A DNA stretch of 64,000 nt, taken from NCBI GenBank assembly GCA_943788775.1, contig CALSRO010000008.1:1-64000 (forward strand), given 5' to 3'. The DNA is from an uncultured Flavobacteriales bacterium. Lineage in GTDB: Bacteria; Bacteroidota; Bacteroidia; Flavobacteriales_G; Salibacteraceae. The notes beneath the pieces were generated by a model. That model ran no database searches. It was not told where the DNA came from and was given only the letters and a program-made list of their open reading frames with translations. Made by a program: the position numbers and the translations under genes. Below are positions 17,065-25,504 of this stretch, in pieces; position 1 is the stretch's first letter; each line of letters starts with the position of its first letter.

Positions 17065-18679
17065 GACGATTGTAATAATTCCAGCGAGAGGTGGTTCGAA
17101 GGGTATTCCTAGAAAAAACATTCGTTCTTTAGGAGGTAAACCCTTGATATATTATTCTATTCAGAATGCTTTGAATGCCTTTAGAGATGCATACGTTGTA
17201 GTTAGTTCAGAAGATGATGAGATACTTAGCACCGCTCAGCTATTTGGTGCAAATGTTTTCAAGAGAAATTCTACTCTGTCAAAAGATGAAACTACACTAG
17301 ATCCAGTAATACACGAGACCCTTTTTAAAACCGAGGAAAAATTAGGGTATAAATTTGATTTCGTAATCACCATGCAGCCAACTTCTCCGTTGCTTAAGAT
17401 AGATTCTTTGAAGTCGGCTTTCAAGAAAATATCCAACTCGGATGCAGACACCATCATTTCAGCGACAGACGACACGCATCTTACGTGGACTAAAAATGGA
17501 GATAAGTTTTTACCGAATTATATCGAGCGATTAAATCGGCAACAGCTGCCGAAAGTGTTCAAAGAGTCAGGTGGTTTTTTGATGTCAAAAAGGGTATATG
17601 TAAAAGAAAATTCGCGAATTGGTGAACAAATTCAGCTCTTTGAATTAAACGATGAAGAGGGTATAGACATCGACACTTTTCTAGACTGGAATCTTTGTGA
17701 GTTTCTTTTGAATCAAAAGAATATATTATTCGTAGTAAGAGGTGATTCACAAATCGGGTTAGGTCACGTATACAACTGCCTTAATTTAGCAGATGATATT
17801 CTAAACCATAATATTCAGTTTTTAATCCCTAAAAACAATGAGTTAGCTTTTGATAGAATTCAAAAATCAAACTACAAAGTATTTCTGCAAAGGTCCGAGA
17901 GGATAATCGATGATATTGTACAGTTTTCACCTGATTTGATTGTTAATGATATACTAGACAGTGATCTGGATTACATATCCGCTTTGAAAGCAAATAATTA
18001 TCAGGTTGTTAACTTCGAAGATCTAGGACCAGGAGCAAAAAAAGCGGATGTTGTGATAAACGCCATGTATCCAGAACAAGAAGGCTTAAAGAATCATTAT
18101 TTTGGTCATAGGTATTTCAGTATAAAATCAGAGTTTTTACATCATGAACCGATTTGCTTTCAAAATGAAGTAAGTGAAATTGTGATTGCTTTCGGAGGAG
18201 TTGACCCGTGTAATTTAACTCGCAGAACTCTTGAGGAAATATACGATTGGACATTAGAGCAAAAAATAAGATTGAGGGTCATATTAGGACTAGGGTATGC
18301 AAAAAAAGATGAGATCCATCGTGAATTTGCGAAGGCTCTGATCCATGAAAATGTCCCGAATATGGCTTCTCTGTTATCCAAAGCACAGATTGGGATAACG
18401 TCCGCTGGAAGAACAACATTTGAGGTTGCAAGTCTTAATATACCTACTATAGTATTGTGCCAAAATGAGCGAGAAAAGACTCATTTGTTTGCTTCTGAGG
18501 AGAACGGTTTTATTAACCTAGGTTTAGGTTCAAGTTTACCATTGGGAAGTATTCTGGAGGAAGTTAATAACCTAACACTAAATAGAGCCAGAAGAGCAAA
18601 GTTGGCTGCGAATATGTCGAATTCAGAAATAAGGGAAGGCAAATCTAGGGTTCTTAAATTAATTAATGATTTATTGTAA
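17057..18679 (+). CDS. CMP-nonulosonate synthetase fused to a PseG-like domain
   Basis: Residues 1-225 form a NeuA-type cytidylyltransferase with IIPARGGSKGIPRKN (6-20), the CTP-binding loop, and TMQPTSPLL. Residues 225-540 form a PseG-like GT-B domain starting FVVRGDSQIGLGHVYNCL, with IAFGGVDPCN and ITSAGRTTFEVA. NeuA activates a nonulosonic acid with CTP. PseG and its relatives hydrolyse UDP from the UDP-sugar that feeds NeuB. One chain therefore carries the step before and the step after NeuB, and the NeuB gene follows directly (18681). Fusions of these two activities are known in several bacteria. Whether the product is pseudaminic, legionaminic or another acid cannot be told by eye. Confidence 0.9.
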   Translation: MDKTIVIIPARGGSKGIPRKNIRSLGGKPLIYYSIQNALNAFRDAYVVVSSEDDEILSTAQLFGANVFKRNSTLSKDETTLDPVIHETLFKTEEKLGYKFDFVITMQPTSPLLKIDSLKSAFKKISNSDADTIISATDDTHLTWTKNGDKFLPNYIERLNRQQLPKVFKESGGFLMSKRVYVKENSRIGEQIQLFELNDEEGIDIDTFLDWNLCEFLLNQKNILFVVRGDSQIGLGHVYNCLNLADDILNHNIQFLIPKNNELAFDRIQKSNYKVFLQRSERIIDDIVQFSPDLIVNDILDSDLDYISALKANNYQVVNFEDLGPGAKKADVVINAMYPEQEGLKNHYFGHRYFSIKSEFLHHEPICFQNEVSEIVIAFGGVDPCNLTRRTLEEIYDWTLEQKIRLRVILGLGYAKKDEIHREFAKALIHENVPNMASLLSKAQIGITSAGRTTFEVASLNIPTIVLCQNEREKTHLFASEENGFINLGLGSSLPLGSILEEVNNLTLNRARRAKLAANMSNSEIREGKSRVLKLINDLL

Positions 18680-18680
18680 T

Positions 18681-19730
18681 ATGCTGGATATTAGAGATTT
18701 TTTTAAAAGATCCACAGGTTTTCGTAAGCCGTATTTGATAGCAGAGGCTGGCGTAAATCATGAAGGGTCAATGGAACTAGCAAAACGTTTAATAAACGAA
18801 GCAAAAGAGGGAGGAGCGGATGCAATAAAGTTTCAAACTTATAAGGCGGATACAATAGCTTCTAAGAATAGTCCGGCATATTGGGATTTAAGTAAAGAGC
18901 CAACCACCTCTCAACACGAGCTATTTAGCAAATATGATAAGTTTTGGAAGGCTGAATACGAGCAATTGGCCCAATTGTGCAGAGATGTTGGAATTGAGTT
19001 TATGTCCACTCCGTTTGATATAGCTTCCGCAAAATTTCTTAACGAGTTAATGCCAGTGATTAAAATATCATCTTCAGATTTAAATAATTTACCGTTTATA
19101 GATTATTTGACATCCTTTGGTAAACCAATAATTCTATCTACAGGCGCATCATATATGTGGGAAATACAGCGGTCTGTTGAATTGATTCTAAGTAAGGATT
19201 TAGAATTTTCTTTATTGCATTGTATTTTAAACTATCCAACTATGGATTATAATGCAAATCTGGGGTTTATCACACAGCTACGATCAGCTTATCCTGATAT
19301 TGTTATCGGCTATAGCGATCATACTTTACCGAATGATATGAAGGTGCTCGAAGTAGCCACATTGCTAGGCTCTGAGATTATTGAAAAACACTTTACACAT
19401 GATAAATCTCTAGCTGGAAACGATCATTACCACGCTATGGATAAGGAGGATTTGAAAAGGTTTAATGAGATCGTTATAAGACTGGAAGAAATGATTGGAG
19501 ATTCGACAAAGGAACCACTGTCATCTGAAACACAATCGCGATTGCAAGCGAGGAGAAGTGTTGTAGCTGCTCGTAATATAACGAAGGGTCAAATTATTGA
19601 AGAAAGAGATTTAACATGCAAAAGACCAGGGAGTGGAATTTCGGTATCTGAGTTTTATTCTTTGATTGGTAAAAAAGCTGTTCAAAATATATCGGAGGAT
19701 ACCGTGGTGCATTACATAATGTTAGATTGA
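18681..19730 (+). CDS. neuB: NeuB-family nonulosonic acid synthase
   Basis: This NeuB homologue has YLIAEAGVNHEGSMELAK, IKFQTYKAD, FMSTPFD, KISSSDLNN, STGASY, GYSDHTL, EKHFTHDKSLAGNDH and a C-terminal SAF domain from about residue 285 (LQARRSVVA). These are the standard phosphoenolpyruvate and metal-binding segments. It condenses phosphoenolpyruvate with a hexosamine to make a nonulosonic acid in the cytoplasm. An ATG at 18666 is also in frame but overlaps the previous gene by 14 bases; the ATG at 18681 lies just after its stop and is preferred. It differs clearly from the NeuB in the fusion at 3638, so the locus may build two nonulosonates or use one synthase as a specialised form. Confidence 0.9.
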   Translation: MLDIRDFFKRSTGFRKPYLIAEAGVNHEGSMELAKRLINEAKEGGADAIKFQTYKADTIASKNSPAYWDLSKEPTTSQHELFSKYDKFWKAEYEQLAQLCRDVGIEFMSTPFDIASAKFLNELMPVIKISSSDLNNLPFIDYLTSFGKPIILSTGASYMWEIQRSVELILSKDLEFSLLHCILNYPTMDYNANLGFITQLRSAYPDIVIGYSDHTLPNDMKVLEVATLLGSEIIEKHFTHDKSLAGNDHYHAMDKEDLKRFNEIVIRLEEMIGDSTKEPLSSETQSRLQARRSVVAARNITKGQIIEERDLTCKRPGSGISVSEFYSLIGKKAVQNISEDTVVHYIMLD

Positions 19731-19845
19731 GGTGTTTTGGTAATGTTCATATATTCCATGGCAATGAAATCTATTTCCTCGTAGGTCGCACATTTGAAAC
19801 TGAATATTTCTACCGATTTAAAATTTTCAGAATCTATGGCTTAAT

Positions 19846-21189
19846 GTGAATGAATTAGTTAGAATGAACATATGTGGACTCTTCTTGCGTGGTTTTCTTG
19901 AGAATTATAACGATAGCCTTAATTCAGAACCAATTTTTAGTATTCTTTATGGGCGCACATTTCGTTTTCCAAAAACTACCAGTCTGTATAGGGTTTTAAA
20001 GGGATATTTCCGGGGTATATTTCGCATGATTATTGCACCCGTAAATGCTACTAAATCAAAGTTCAATAACGCACTTGTTCTAGACCAATTCAATAACAGA
20101 TGGGACCCAGCGATAAGAATTGAGTATGTAGAAAGCTTGGATAGGGAGAAGAATGAATTGGCTTTAGTGAATAAAATGGATCTACCGATTTTTGTTAGCT
20201 ATCCAAGAAGAATTTTTCTTTGTATCTCCCTGATTGCGGTATTTCCTCTTGTAATAATTTTGTTTATATACAAAAAGGGTCTCAAAGCAAATGCCGCCTT
20301 AATTCCCGTAATAACTTATGAATACGTTGGATTAAGTAGGATAATTAAGGATAATAATATTTCAAGACTGTATTATTTCAATAGTTACGAGTTTGATTCA
20401 AATTTAGTCGCAACTTTGCTTATGGATGATGGAGTTCACGTCATTAAAATTCCATCTCCAAACCCTCTCTCATATCATTATAAGAATATACTGTGCTCTG
20501 AACTCGTTCTTTCCAGTCGTTATCAATTAGAGGAATTGGAAACAGGAAACTTATCAACGAATGGAAGTATTAAATTCTGGGTGCCCGAGAACTCGAGCCT
20601 TTACCTCTCCAAATATTTGATAACCAGAAAAACAAAAAAGGTTATTGGATATTATTCCAGTGCGAATTGGTTGAGGGTTAAGTTAGGCCATTCAGAAATT
20701 TTGCCGAGAATGCGTAATGATGAGGAATTGTTGATGAAACTCGGAGAAACTGTAAATATAACAGGTTCCAAGCTCAGAGTTTTCTTGCATCCTAGAGAGA
20801 AGATTCATGCGCAGAAGGATGAAGTAAAAGATTACTATTCAAGGTTGCTTTCTGATAGTGCTTATGATATAGACTCGTTTTCATTGGATGATGTGTCGGC
20901 ATGTAAGTTAAATGAGGTAGATGTGGCAATCACACCTTTAACCACTCTTTTTTTTGAAAGGGTCTTCTGTGGTTTTAAGAGTTTTATGATTTTAGATAGT
21001 GCTGATGTTTTTCCGCTCAAATCATCACCTTTGGCTAATATATGCTTGACGAACATGAATGATCTCGAAAAACGAATAGAAGAAAGTTTAGAGATCTCCA
21101 ATGATGAGTTTTTCAAAAAACATAATCTAAATGATTATTACCTAAATGGGATTGACTCCAAAAAGCTTCAAACTATATTCAATTTATGA
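19846..21189 (+). CDS. Unrecognised protein with one membrane segment (possible GT-B enzyme)
   Basis: I do not recognise this 447-residue protein. It has one strong hydrophobic segment at about 124-148 (LCISLIAVFPLVIILFIY). After it comes a soluble domain with alternating strands and helices, including a segment ITGSKLRVFLHPREK and a late DVAITPLTTLFFERV that resembles the donor-binding part of GT-B glycosyltransferases. Position supports this: it follows neuB and overlaps the next gene by four bases. It could be the transferase for the nonulosonic acid, since no other sialyltransferase-like gene is obvious, but this is only inference. The GTG/ATG start region is uncertain; the ATG at 19864 is an alternative. 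Confidence 0.55.
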   Translation: MNELVRMNICGLFLRGFLENYNDSLNSEPIFSILYGRTFRFPKTTSLYRVLKGYFRGIFRMIIAPVNATKSKFNNALVLDQFNNRWDPAIRIEYVESLDREKNELALVNKMDLPIFVSYPRRIFLCISLIAVFPLVIILFIYKKGLKANAALIPVITYEYVGLSRIIKDNNISRLYYFNSYEFDSNLVATLLMDDGVHVIKIPSPNPLSYHYKNILCSELVLSSRYQLEELETGNLSTNGSIKFWVPENSSLYLSKYLITRKTKKVIGYYSSANWLRVKLGHSEILPRMRNDEELLMKLGETVNITGSKLRVFLHPREKIHAQKDEVKDYYSRLLSDSAYDIDSFSLDDVSACKLNEVDVAITPLTTLFFERVFCGFKSFMILDSADVFPLKSSPLANICLTNMNDLEKRIEESLEISNDEFFKKHNLNDYYLNGIDSKKLQTIFNL

Positions 21190-22355
21190 ACTTGCGATTA
21201 TTATATCCATCTATTTTTAAGAATGTTGCTGCCGACTATTTTGGTTTGACTGGCCGGCTTGTTCAGCATGAGGAATCTTTGGACCAAACGATGGCTTGGA
21301 TTCGAGATTCATTTAAAGCAACTAATGATGGTGGAAGCAGTGCCTACTATCATTTATTTAATGGTTGGCAAAGCTCATATCCTGAAACAACTGGATATAT
21401 TATTCCCACGTTGTTAGAATATGCAGAGTACAAAAATGACAGCTATTGGAATGAGTTAGCAATAACAGCTGGTGATTGGCTTTTGGAAATACAGTTTGAA
21501 AACGGTGCTTGGCAAGGTGGGCAAATTGGGAATTTGAATGAACCTCGCGTATTCAATACCGCAATGATTCTTGATGGGTTATGCGCTCTATTTGAGTTTA
21601 CCGGAGACCAGAAGTATTTAAATGCTGCGAAACGCGCCTATGATTGGCTTATCGAAGTTTTAAGTACGAAGGGGCTATGGGAAAAATTCAATGTTTCGAA
21701 TGGAGGAAGTTTCGACCTTCTTTCTGTGGCTTGCATGTATCGTGTAGGGCAGTACTACGGTGAGCCAGATATTCTATTGCAAAAGATAGTAGATGCTCAC
21801 CTTAATTTCCAAGATGATAACGGATGGTGGTCGAATTGTAATTTCAAAGCAAGTTTCGAGAACACAGCCTTGACACATCATTTAGGCTACACTTTGGATG
21901 GTCTATTAATAATTGATGAAATAAGAGATAATCATGAAAATTTACGGATAGTTAAAAAAACTGCGCTTAAGTTGATGAGTCTTTTTGAAGTCAACTTGAG
22001 ATTGCCCGCTTTTGTAACACCCGATTTTCTGCCATTCTATGATTTGAATAAGCAAAAAAAAACATTTAGTTCATGTTTAACAGGCAACAGTCAAATCGCC
22101 ATTGTTTTCTTGAAATTATCATTGATTTTGAATGATTTACGATTTGCCAATACGGCTTACAAATTGATTGATTTTAATGTTTCCGTTTCTAATCGTAAAT
22201 ACTCAGTAACTGGTATGGATCATGGTCTGGCAGGTAGCTATCCTATATATGGAAATTATCAGAAATTCCAATATGTAAACTGGGCCGCAAAATATCATGC
22301 TGAAAGCATATTAATTGCTATTGATAAATCAAAAAAACGCAAACGTGCCGAATAG
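21186..22355 (+). CDS. Alpha/alpha-toroid protein (VpsJ-like)
   Basis: This 389-residue protein has repeated Trp- and Gly-rich helical hairpins (GDWLLEIQFENGAW, AYDWLIEVLSTKGLW, HLNFQDDNGWW) and FENTALTHHLGYTLDGL. These point to an alpha/alpha six- or seven-hairpin toroid like those of six-hairpin glycosidases and of VpsJ-type polysaccharide proteins. It lacks a signal peptide. Catalytic acids could not be assigned. It overlaps the unknown gene before it by four bases and the formyltransferase after it, so it belongs to the same transcript. A role as a cytoplasmic sugar epimerase or lyase-like enzyme acting on precursors is possible but unproven. Confidence 0.6.
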   Translation: MNLRLLYPSIFKNVAADYFGLTGRLVQHEESLDQTMAWIRDSFKATNDGGSSAYYHLFNGWQSSYPETTGYIIPTLLEYAEYKNDSYWNELAITAGDWLLEIQFENGAWQGGQIGNLNEPRVFNTAMILDGLCALFEFTGDQKYLNAAKRAYDWLIEVLSTKGLWEKFNVSNGGSFDLLSVACMYRVGQYYGEPDILLQKIVDAHLNFQDDNGWWSNCNFKASFENTALTHHLGYTLDGLLIIDEIRDNHENLRIVKKTALKLMSLFEVNLRLPAFVTPDFLPFYDLNKQKKTFSSCLTGNSQIAIVFLKLSLILNDLRFANTAYKLIDFNVSVSNRKYSVTGMDHGLAGSYPIYGNYQKFQYVNWAAKYHAESILIAIDKSKKRKRAE

Positions 22356-23139
22356 GATATACATTTTGACCGGAAGTCTGCACGAGAAAAAATTAATTAA
22401 GCTATTAGAATATATAGGCGATAATAAATCAAAGATTTCTGGTATTTTAATTGGATCAAAGAACAATCAAAGTATCTTCAAGAAAGTGTCTTTCCGATTG
22501 ACTTCTTTTTTTGACAAAGTTTTTTTTGCATCACTTATGGGAAGGTTATTTGATCTTATTCCAATTAAGAATGTACAGAATTCTTGGGGACAAAAAGGAA
22601 TGAATTCATGGGATTTATTAGAGACTCAATTTAATCATGTGAGCCATTTCCATGGAGTTAATATTATTCATGATTTCAGCATAAGTGCCGCTGGATTTAG
22701 AAGCCTTGGTGATATTGATGATAAAGTTTATGTCGTGGCTTTTACAGGCGGATTTTTTGATGATGAAATTCTTTCAATAGATAATTTAGTGCTGCTAAAC
22801 GCTCATATGGGCAAGATGCCAACTTATCGTGGTATGGCTGTGATTGAATGGGCCGTGTTAAACGGTGAAACACCATACGCAACTGCGATGAAAATAGCAC
22901 CTGTTATTGATGGCGGTGACGTTTTTCTTGAGAAAGCAATAGATATTAAAGAAGTTGATTCTCATTCTGAGCTAAGGAAAGTTGGATATGAGGCTTGCTT
23001 GAAATTAATGGCAGAACTATTAATTCTCATATCTCAAAATTCTCAAATATCTAGAATTCAAGAAGGTAAAGGAAAGTATTATTACAGAATGCATAGTAAG
23101 CTTTTGTCTCAGGTATCAGGTAGGTTTCAGAAAAAATAG
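22345..23139 (+). CDS. Formyltransferase-family protein
   Basis: From the GTG at 22345 this is a 264-residue protein. Its core matches the formyl-transferase fold of methionyl-tRNA formyltransferase and sugar N-formyltransferases. The catalytic triad appears as N152 and H154 in LLNAHMGKMPTYRG and D189 in APVIDGGDVF. The family moves a formyl group from N10-formyltetrahydrofolate to an amine. In a polysaccharide locus with nonulosonate and amino-sugar genes it most likely formylates an amino-sugar. The earlier TTG at 22315 would overlap the previous gene by 41 bases, so the GTG, which overlaps by 11, is preferred. The N-terminal 100 residues are divergent and could set substrate choice. Confidence 0.78.
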   Translation: MPNRIYILTGSLHEKKLIKLLEYIGDNKSKISGILIGSKNNQSIFKKVSFRLTSFFDKVFFASLMGRLFDLIPIKNVQNSWGQKGMNSWDLLETQFNHVSHFHGVNIIHDFSISAAGFRSLGDIDDKVYVVAFTGGFFDDEILSIDNLVLLNAHMGKMPTYRGMAVIEWAVLNGETPYATAMKIAPVIDGGDVFLEKAIDIKEVDSHSELRKVGYEACLKLMAELLILISQNSQISRIQEGKGKYYYRMHSKLLSQVSGRFQKK

Positions 23140-23220
23140 AAGGTTCGTATTCAATGATTAAAATCGGTTGCGTAAGAAAATTTGAAAAGCGGTTAATTTT
23201 AGTTCCAATATGTGACCTGA

Positions 23221-24471
23221 TTGTTTCCATCATTGATTAAGTTACTGATAATAAATTATTCATTTCCTCCCAATTCTGGGATTGGTGGAAGGCGCTGGTC
23301 TAAATTCACCAACGAGTTTGACAAGCTTAATGTACAATACGAAGTTATTGCGTCTAAAGATGAAATAGATTGCATCGGAGATTTGAACAAGACATTACAT
23401 CTAATTCCGTCTGGATATCCAAGACTTATTTCGAAAGGCCCTCGCTCCGTAGCACAAAAAATGCTTTATAGAATCTATCTTATTTATTTAAAACTAAGGC
23501 TGCGAGGAAATTACTATGACCGTTCTGTGTTTTGGTATAAAAGTTTGATTCCATTATTAAGGATTAAACTATCTGAAGGTTTTACGCACCTTATTGCCTC
23601 GGGCGGCCCATTCGCCTATTTGAGCGATGTTGCGGAGCTGAAAGACCAATTTCCAGATGTAAAGTTTATTGTTGACTTTAGAGATCCTTGGGTAAATAAT
23701 CAAACTTCATTTGGGTATTCAGAATTGCCGAAAAAAAGGATTCAATTTGAATCAAAAGCTGAGAAGAAAGTCATTGAGAAATTTGACGCAGCAGTGAGTG
23801 TTGCAAAGCCGATGACCGATTATTTCATTTCGAGATACATTTTCGCCACCAGAGGCAAGTTTTACACCATTCCAAACGGGTATGACCTAGATGATAAATT
23901 AACTTTTTCGAAAAAAATATTTTCTAACGATAGGGTCAATATAGTTTTCACTGGTTCCTTGTATGATAAGCTTTTACCAAAAGTCAATTTACTAATTGAA
24001 GTTTTGAAAAATGAGATCGATTTAGACGTTCAATTTCATTTTCTCGGAGAAATGAATCAAAGCCTTAGTGCGGTTTTATCCACATCTGAAAATGTCAAGA
24101 TTTATGGTAATTTGTCGAAAAGAGAGGCATTGCATGCATTATATTCTTGTGATATTGCCTTACTTATGTTAACAGACGATTTAACCTATTCATTCAGCAC
24201 GAAGTTTTGTGAATATATACAGGCCCGAAAACCCATTTGGATCATTTCCAATGCAGGTTCCACACCTGATTTTGTTGGCGAAAATGGCATTGGCTTCCAT
24301 AGCCTTCCCACACCGGATTCGATTAAGCAAGGTTTGGAAAATATACGGATAAGCTTGGACACCATCAGTTACGAAGGTTTTGATGATAGCTCGTTCAATT
24401 TAGAAAGTATTTCAAAGCAGTACCTAGAAAGGTTAGTTCACTTAGTAAAACATGATAATTCTCTGAAATGA
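23221..24471 (+). CDS. Glycosyltransferase, GT-B fold (GT4-like)
   Basis: This 416-residue enzyme starts with LLIINYSFPPNSGIGGRRWSKF style, a common opening of GT4-like EPS transferases. It has VDFRDPWVNN, FYTIPNGYD, VFTGSLYDKLLP, LLMLTDDLTYSFSTKFCEYI and a DFVGENGIG donor-site segment. It acts in the cytoplasm on the lipid-linked glycan. The TTG at 23221 is the first start-like codon; another TTG lies at 23233. It is separated from the formyltransferase by 81 bases and is the last gene of the AT-rich block before the composition changes near 24.5 kb. Confidence 0.82.
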   Translation: MFPSLIKLLIINYSFPPNSGIGGRRWSKFTNEFDKLNVQYEVIASKDEIDCIGDLNKTLHLIPSGYPRLISKGPRSVAQKMLYRIYLIYLKLRLRGNYYDRSVFWYKSLIPLLRIKLSEGFTHLIASGGPFAYLSDVAELKDQFPDVKFIVDFRDPWVNNQTSFGYSELPKKRIQFESKAEKKVIEKFDAAVSVAKPMTDYFISRYIFATRGKFYTIPNGYDLDDKLTFSKKIFSNDRVNIVFTGSLYDKLLPKVNLLIEVLKNEIDLDVQFHFLGEMNQSLSAVLSTSENVKIYGNLSKREALHALYSCDIALLMLTDDLTYSFSTKFCEYIQARKPIWIISNAGSTPDFVGENGIGFHSLPTPDSIKQGLENIRISLDTISYEGFDDSSFNLESISKQYLERLVHLVKHDNSLK

Positions 24472-24491
24472 AATTCGCGGGCTCATAGCTT

Positions 24492-24499
24492 TACCTTTG
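24492..24499 (+). promoter_or_regulatory. Bacteroidota -7 promoter box (TACCTTTG)
   Basis: TACCTTTG matches the TAnnTTTG consensus of Bacteroidota housekeeping promoters exactly and lies 21 bases before the ATG at 24521. No -33 TTTG was seen at the expected distance. It sits where the AT-rich gene block ends, so it may start a separate transcript for the genes downstream. Confidence 0.5.
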
Positions 24500-24520
24500 C
24501 CGAAATTTCGATTGAATCTG

Positions 24521-25495
24521 ATGTTCGAACCACTAAAAAATCACCCCCTCGTATCTCGGATAATCCAATTCTCTCATACCCTCGATGATCGAATGGAATT
24601 TCATGAAAAAAGTCATGAAGTGATGCGATCTATGGGAGAACTTGAATTTTTGTCCACCGTTTTTGAGACAAACTTAAAGGATGAAGGGTTTTTGAAACGA
24701 TCTTGGAGCAACTATGAAATTCCGTTCTTGTATGTGTTCGAAAACAATCACTTCTACCTCAAATTCCACATTTTTCCTCCCGTGAAATCCGGTGATACTC
24801 AAAAGGCTGCGAATATCATTCACCATCACAATAATTACATCTTAAGCTCCTATACCTCGTTTGGCCCTGGATACCATACTTGTCATTTTGGGAAGGAGAT
24901 TATTGAACACGAGGATGGCACTGCGGAGATGACACTAACCAAAGATTTTTTCCATGCCAAGGGACATATCAACGTGGTAGAAAGCTGGGAACCACACATC
25001 GTTTTTAATATGGCATCGACCACCACAACCCTTGTGTTATGGTCTCCCGATAAAAAGTTAGTAACCGATGGTTTGAGAAATCACCCGTTGGTTAAGCCAT
25101 TCAAAAGGATGATTTTGTTGGTGATTCATGCCTTAAATCTTCATAAATCAGTGGGAGTAGCGCCAAAGGATGTGAAACAGTATTATGTGCAAGATGGAAA
25201 GGTATTGAGTATCAAGGAGGCCGATTACTTTGGAACTTACAAAGAGCAAGTGGGAGATGAGGTCACGATGAACTATGTGCAGGCCATATGTCATTTTGTA
25301 CAACAGATGGGCTATAAAAACGATGCTTTCATTTCGGAAATGTTATCACGCGATGATTTACCAAAAGCGTGGAGAAATTGGCTTCCTTTTTTGATAAGTG
25401 ATGAGGAAATCCCAACGTTGTACGGTAAGGAAGAAATAAACATTCCTAAGAAGGAAATTAGAATCGAAGACCTTCGGAAAGCGTTTGCAAGTTAA
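24521..25495 (+). CDS. Unknown protein with His cluster (cupin-like?)
   Basis: This 324-residue protein (from ATG 24521) was not recognised. It has a His-rich stretch NIIHHHNNYILSS followed by GPGYHTCHFGKEI and an EHEDG segment, which resembles the metal site of a cupin or cysteine-dioxygenase-like barrel. It has no signal peptide or membrane helix. The TTG at 24497 overlaps the promoter box, so the ATG is preferred. It runs into a glycosyltransferase gene that starts immediately after. Function is unknown; a cytoplasmic metal-dependent enzyme acting on a sugar or thiol is one guess. Confidence 0.6.
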   Translation: MFEPLKNHPLVSRIIQFSHTLDDRMEFHEKSHEVMRSMGELEFLSTVFETNLKDEGFLKRSWSNYEIPFLYVFENNHFYLKFHIFPPVKSGDTQKAANIIHHHNNYILSSYTSFGPGYHTCHFGKEIIEHEDGTAEMTLTKDFFHAKGHINVVESWEPHIVFNMASTTTTLVLWSPDKKLVTDGLRNHPLVKPFKRMILLVIHALNLHKSVGVAPKDVKQYYVQDGKVLSIKEADYFGTYKEQVGDEVTMNYVQAICHFVQQMGYKNDAFISEMLSRDDLPKAWRNWLPFLISDEEIPTLYGKEEINIPKKEIRIEDLRKAFAS

Positions 25496-25504
25496 TTGAA
25501 GACC

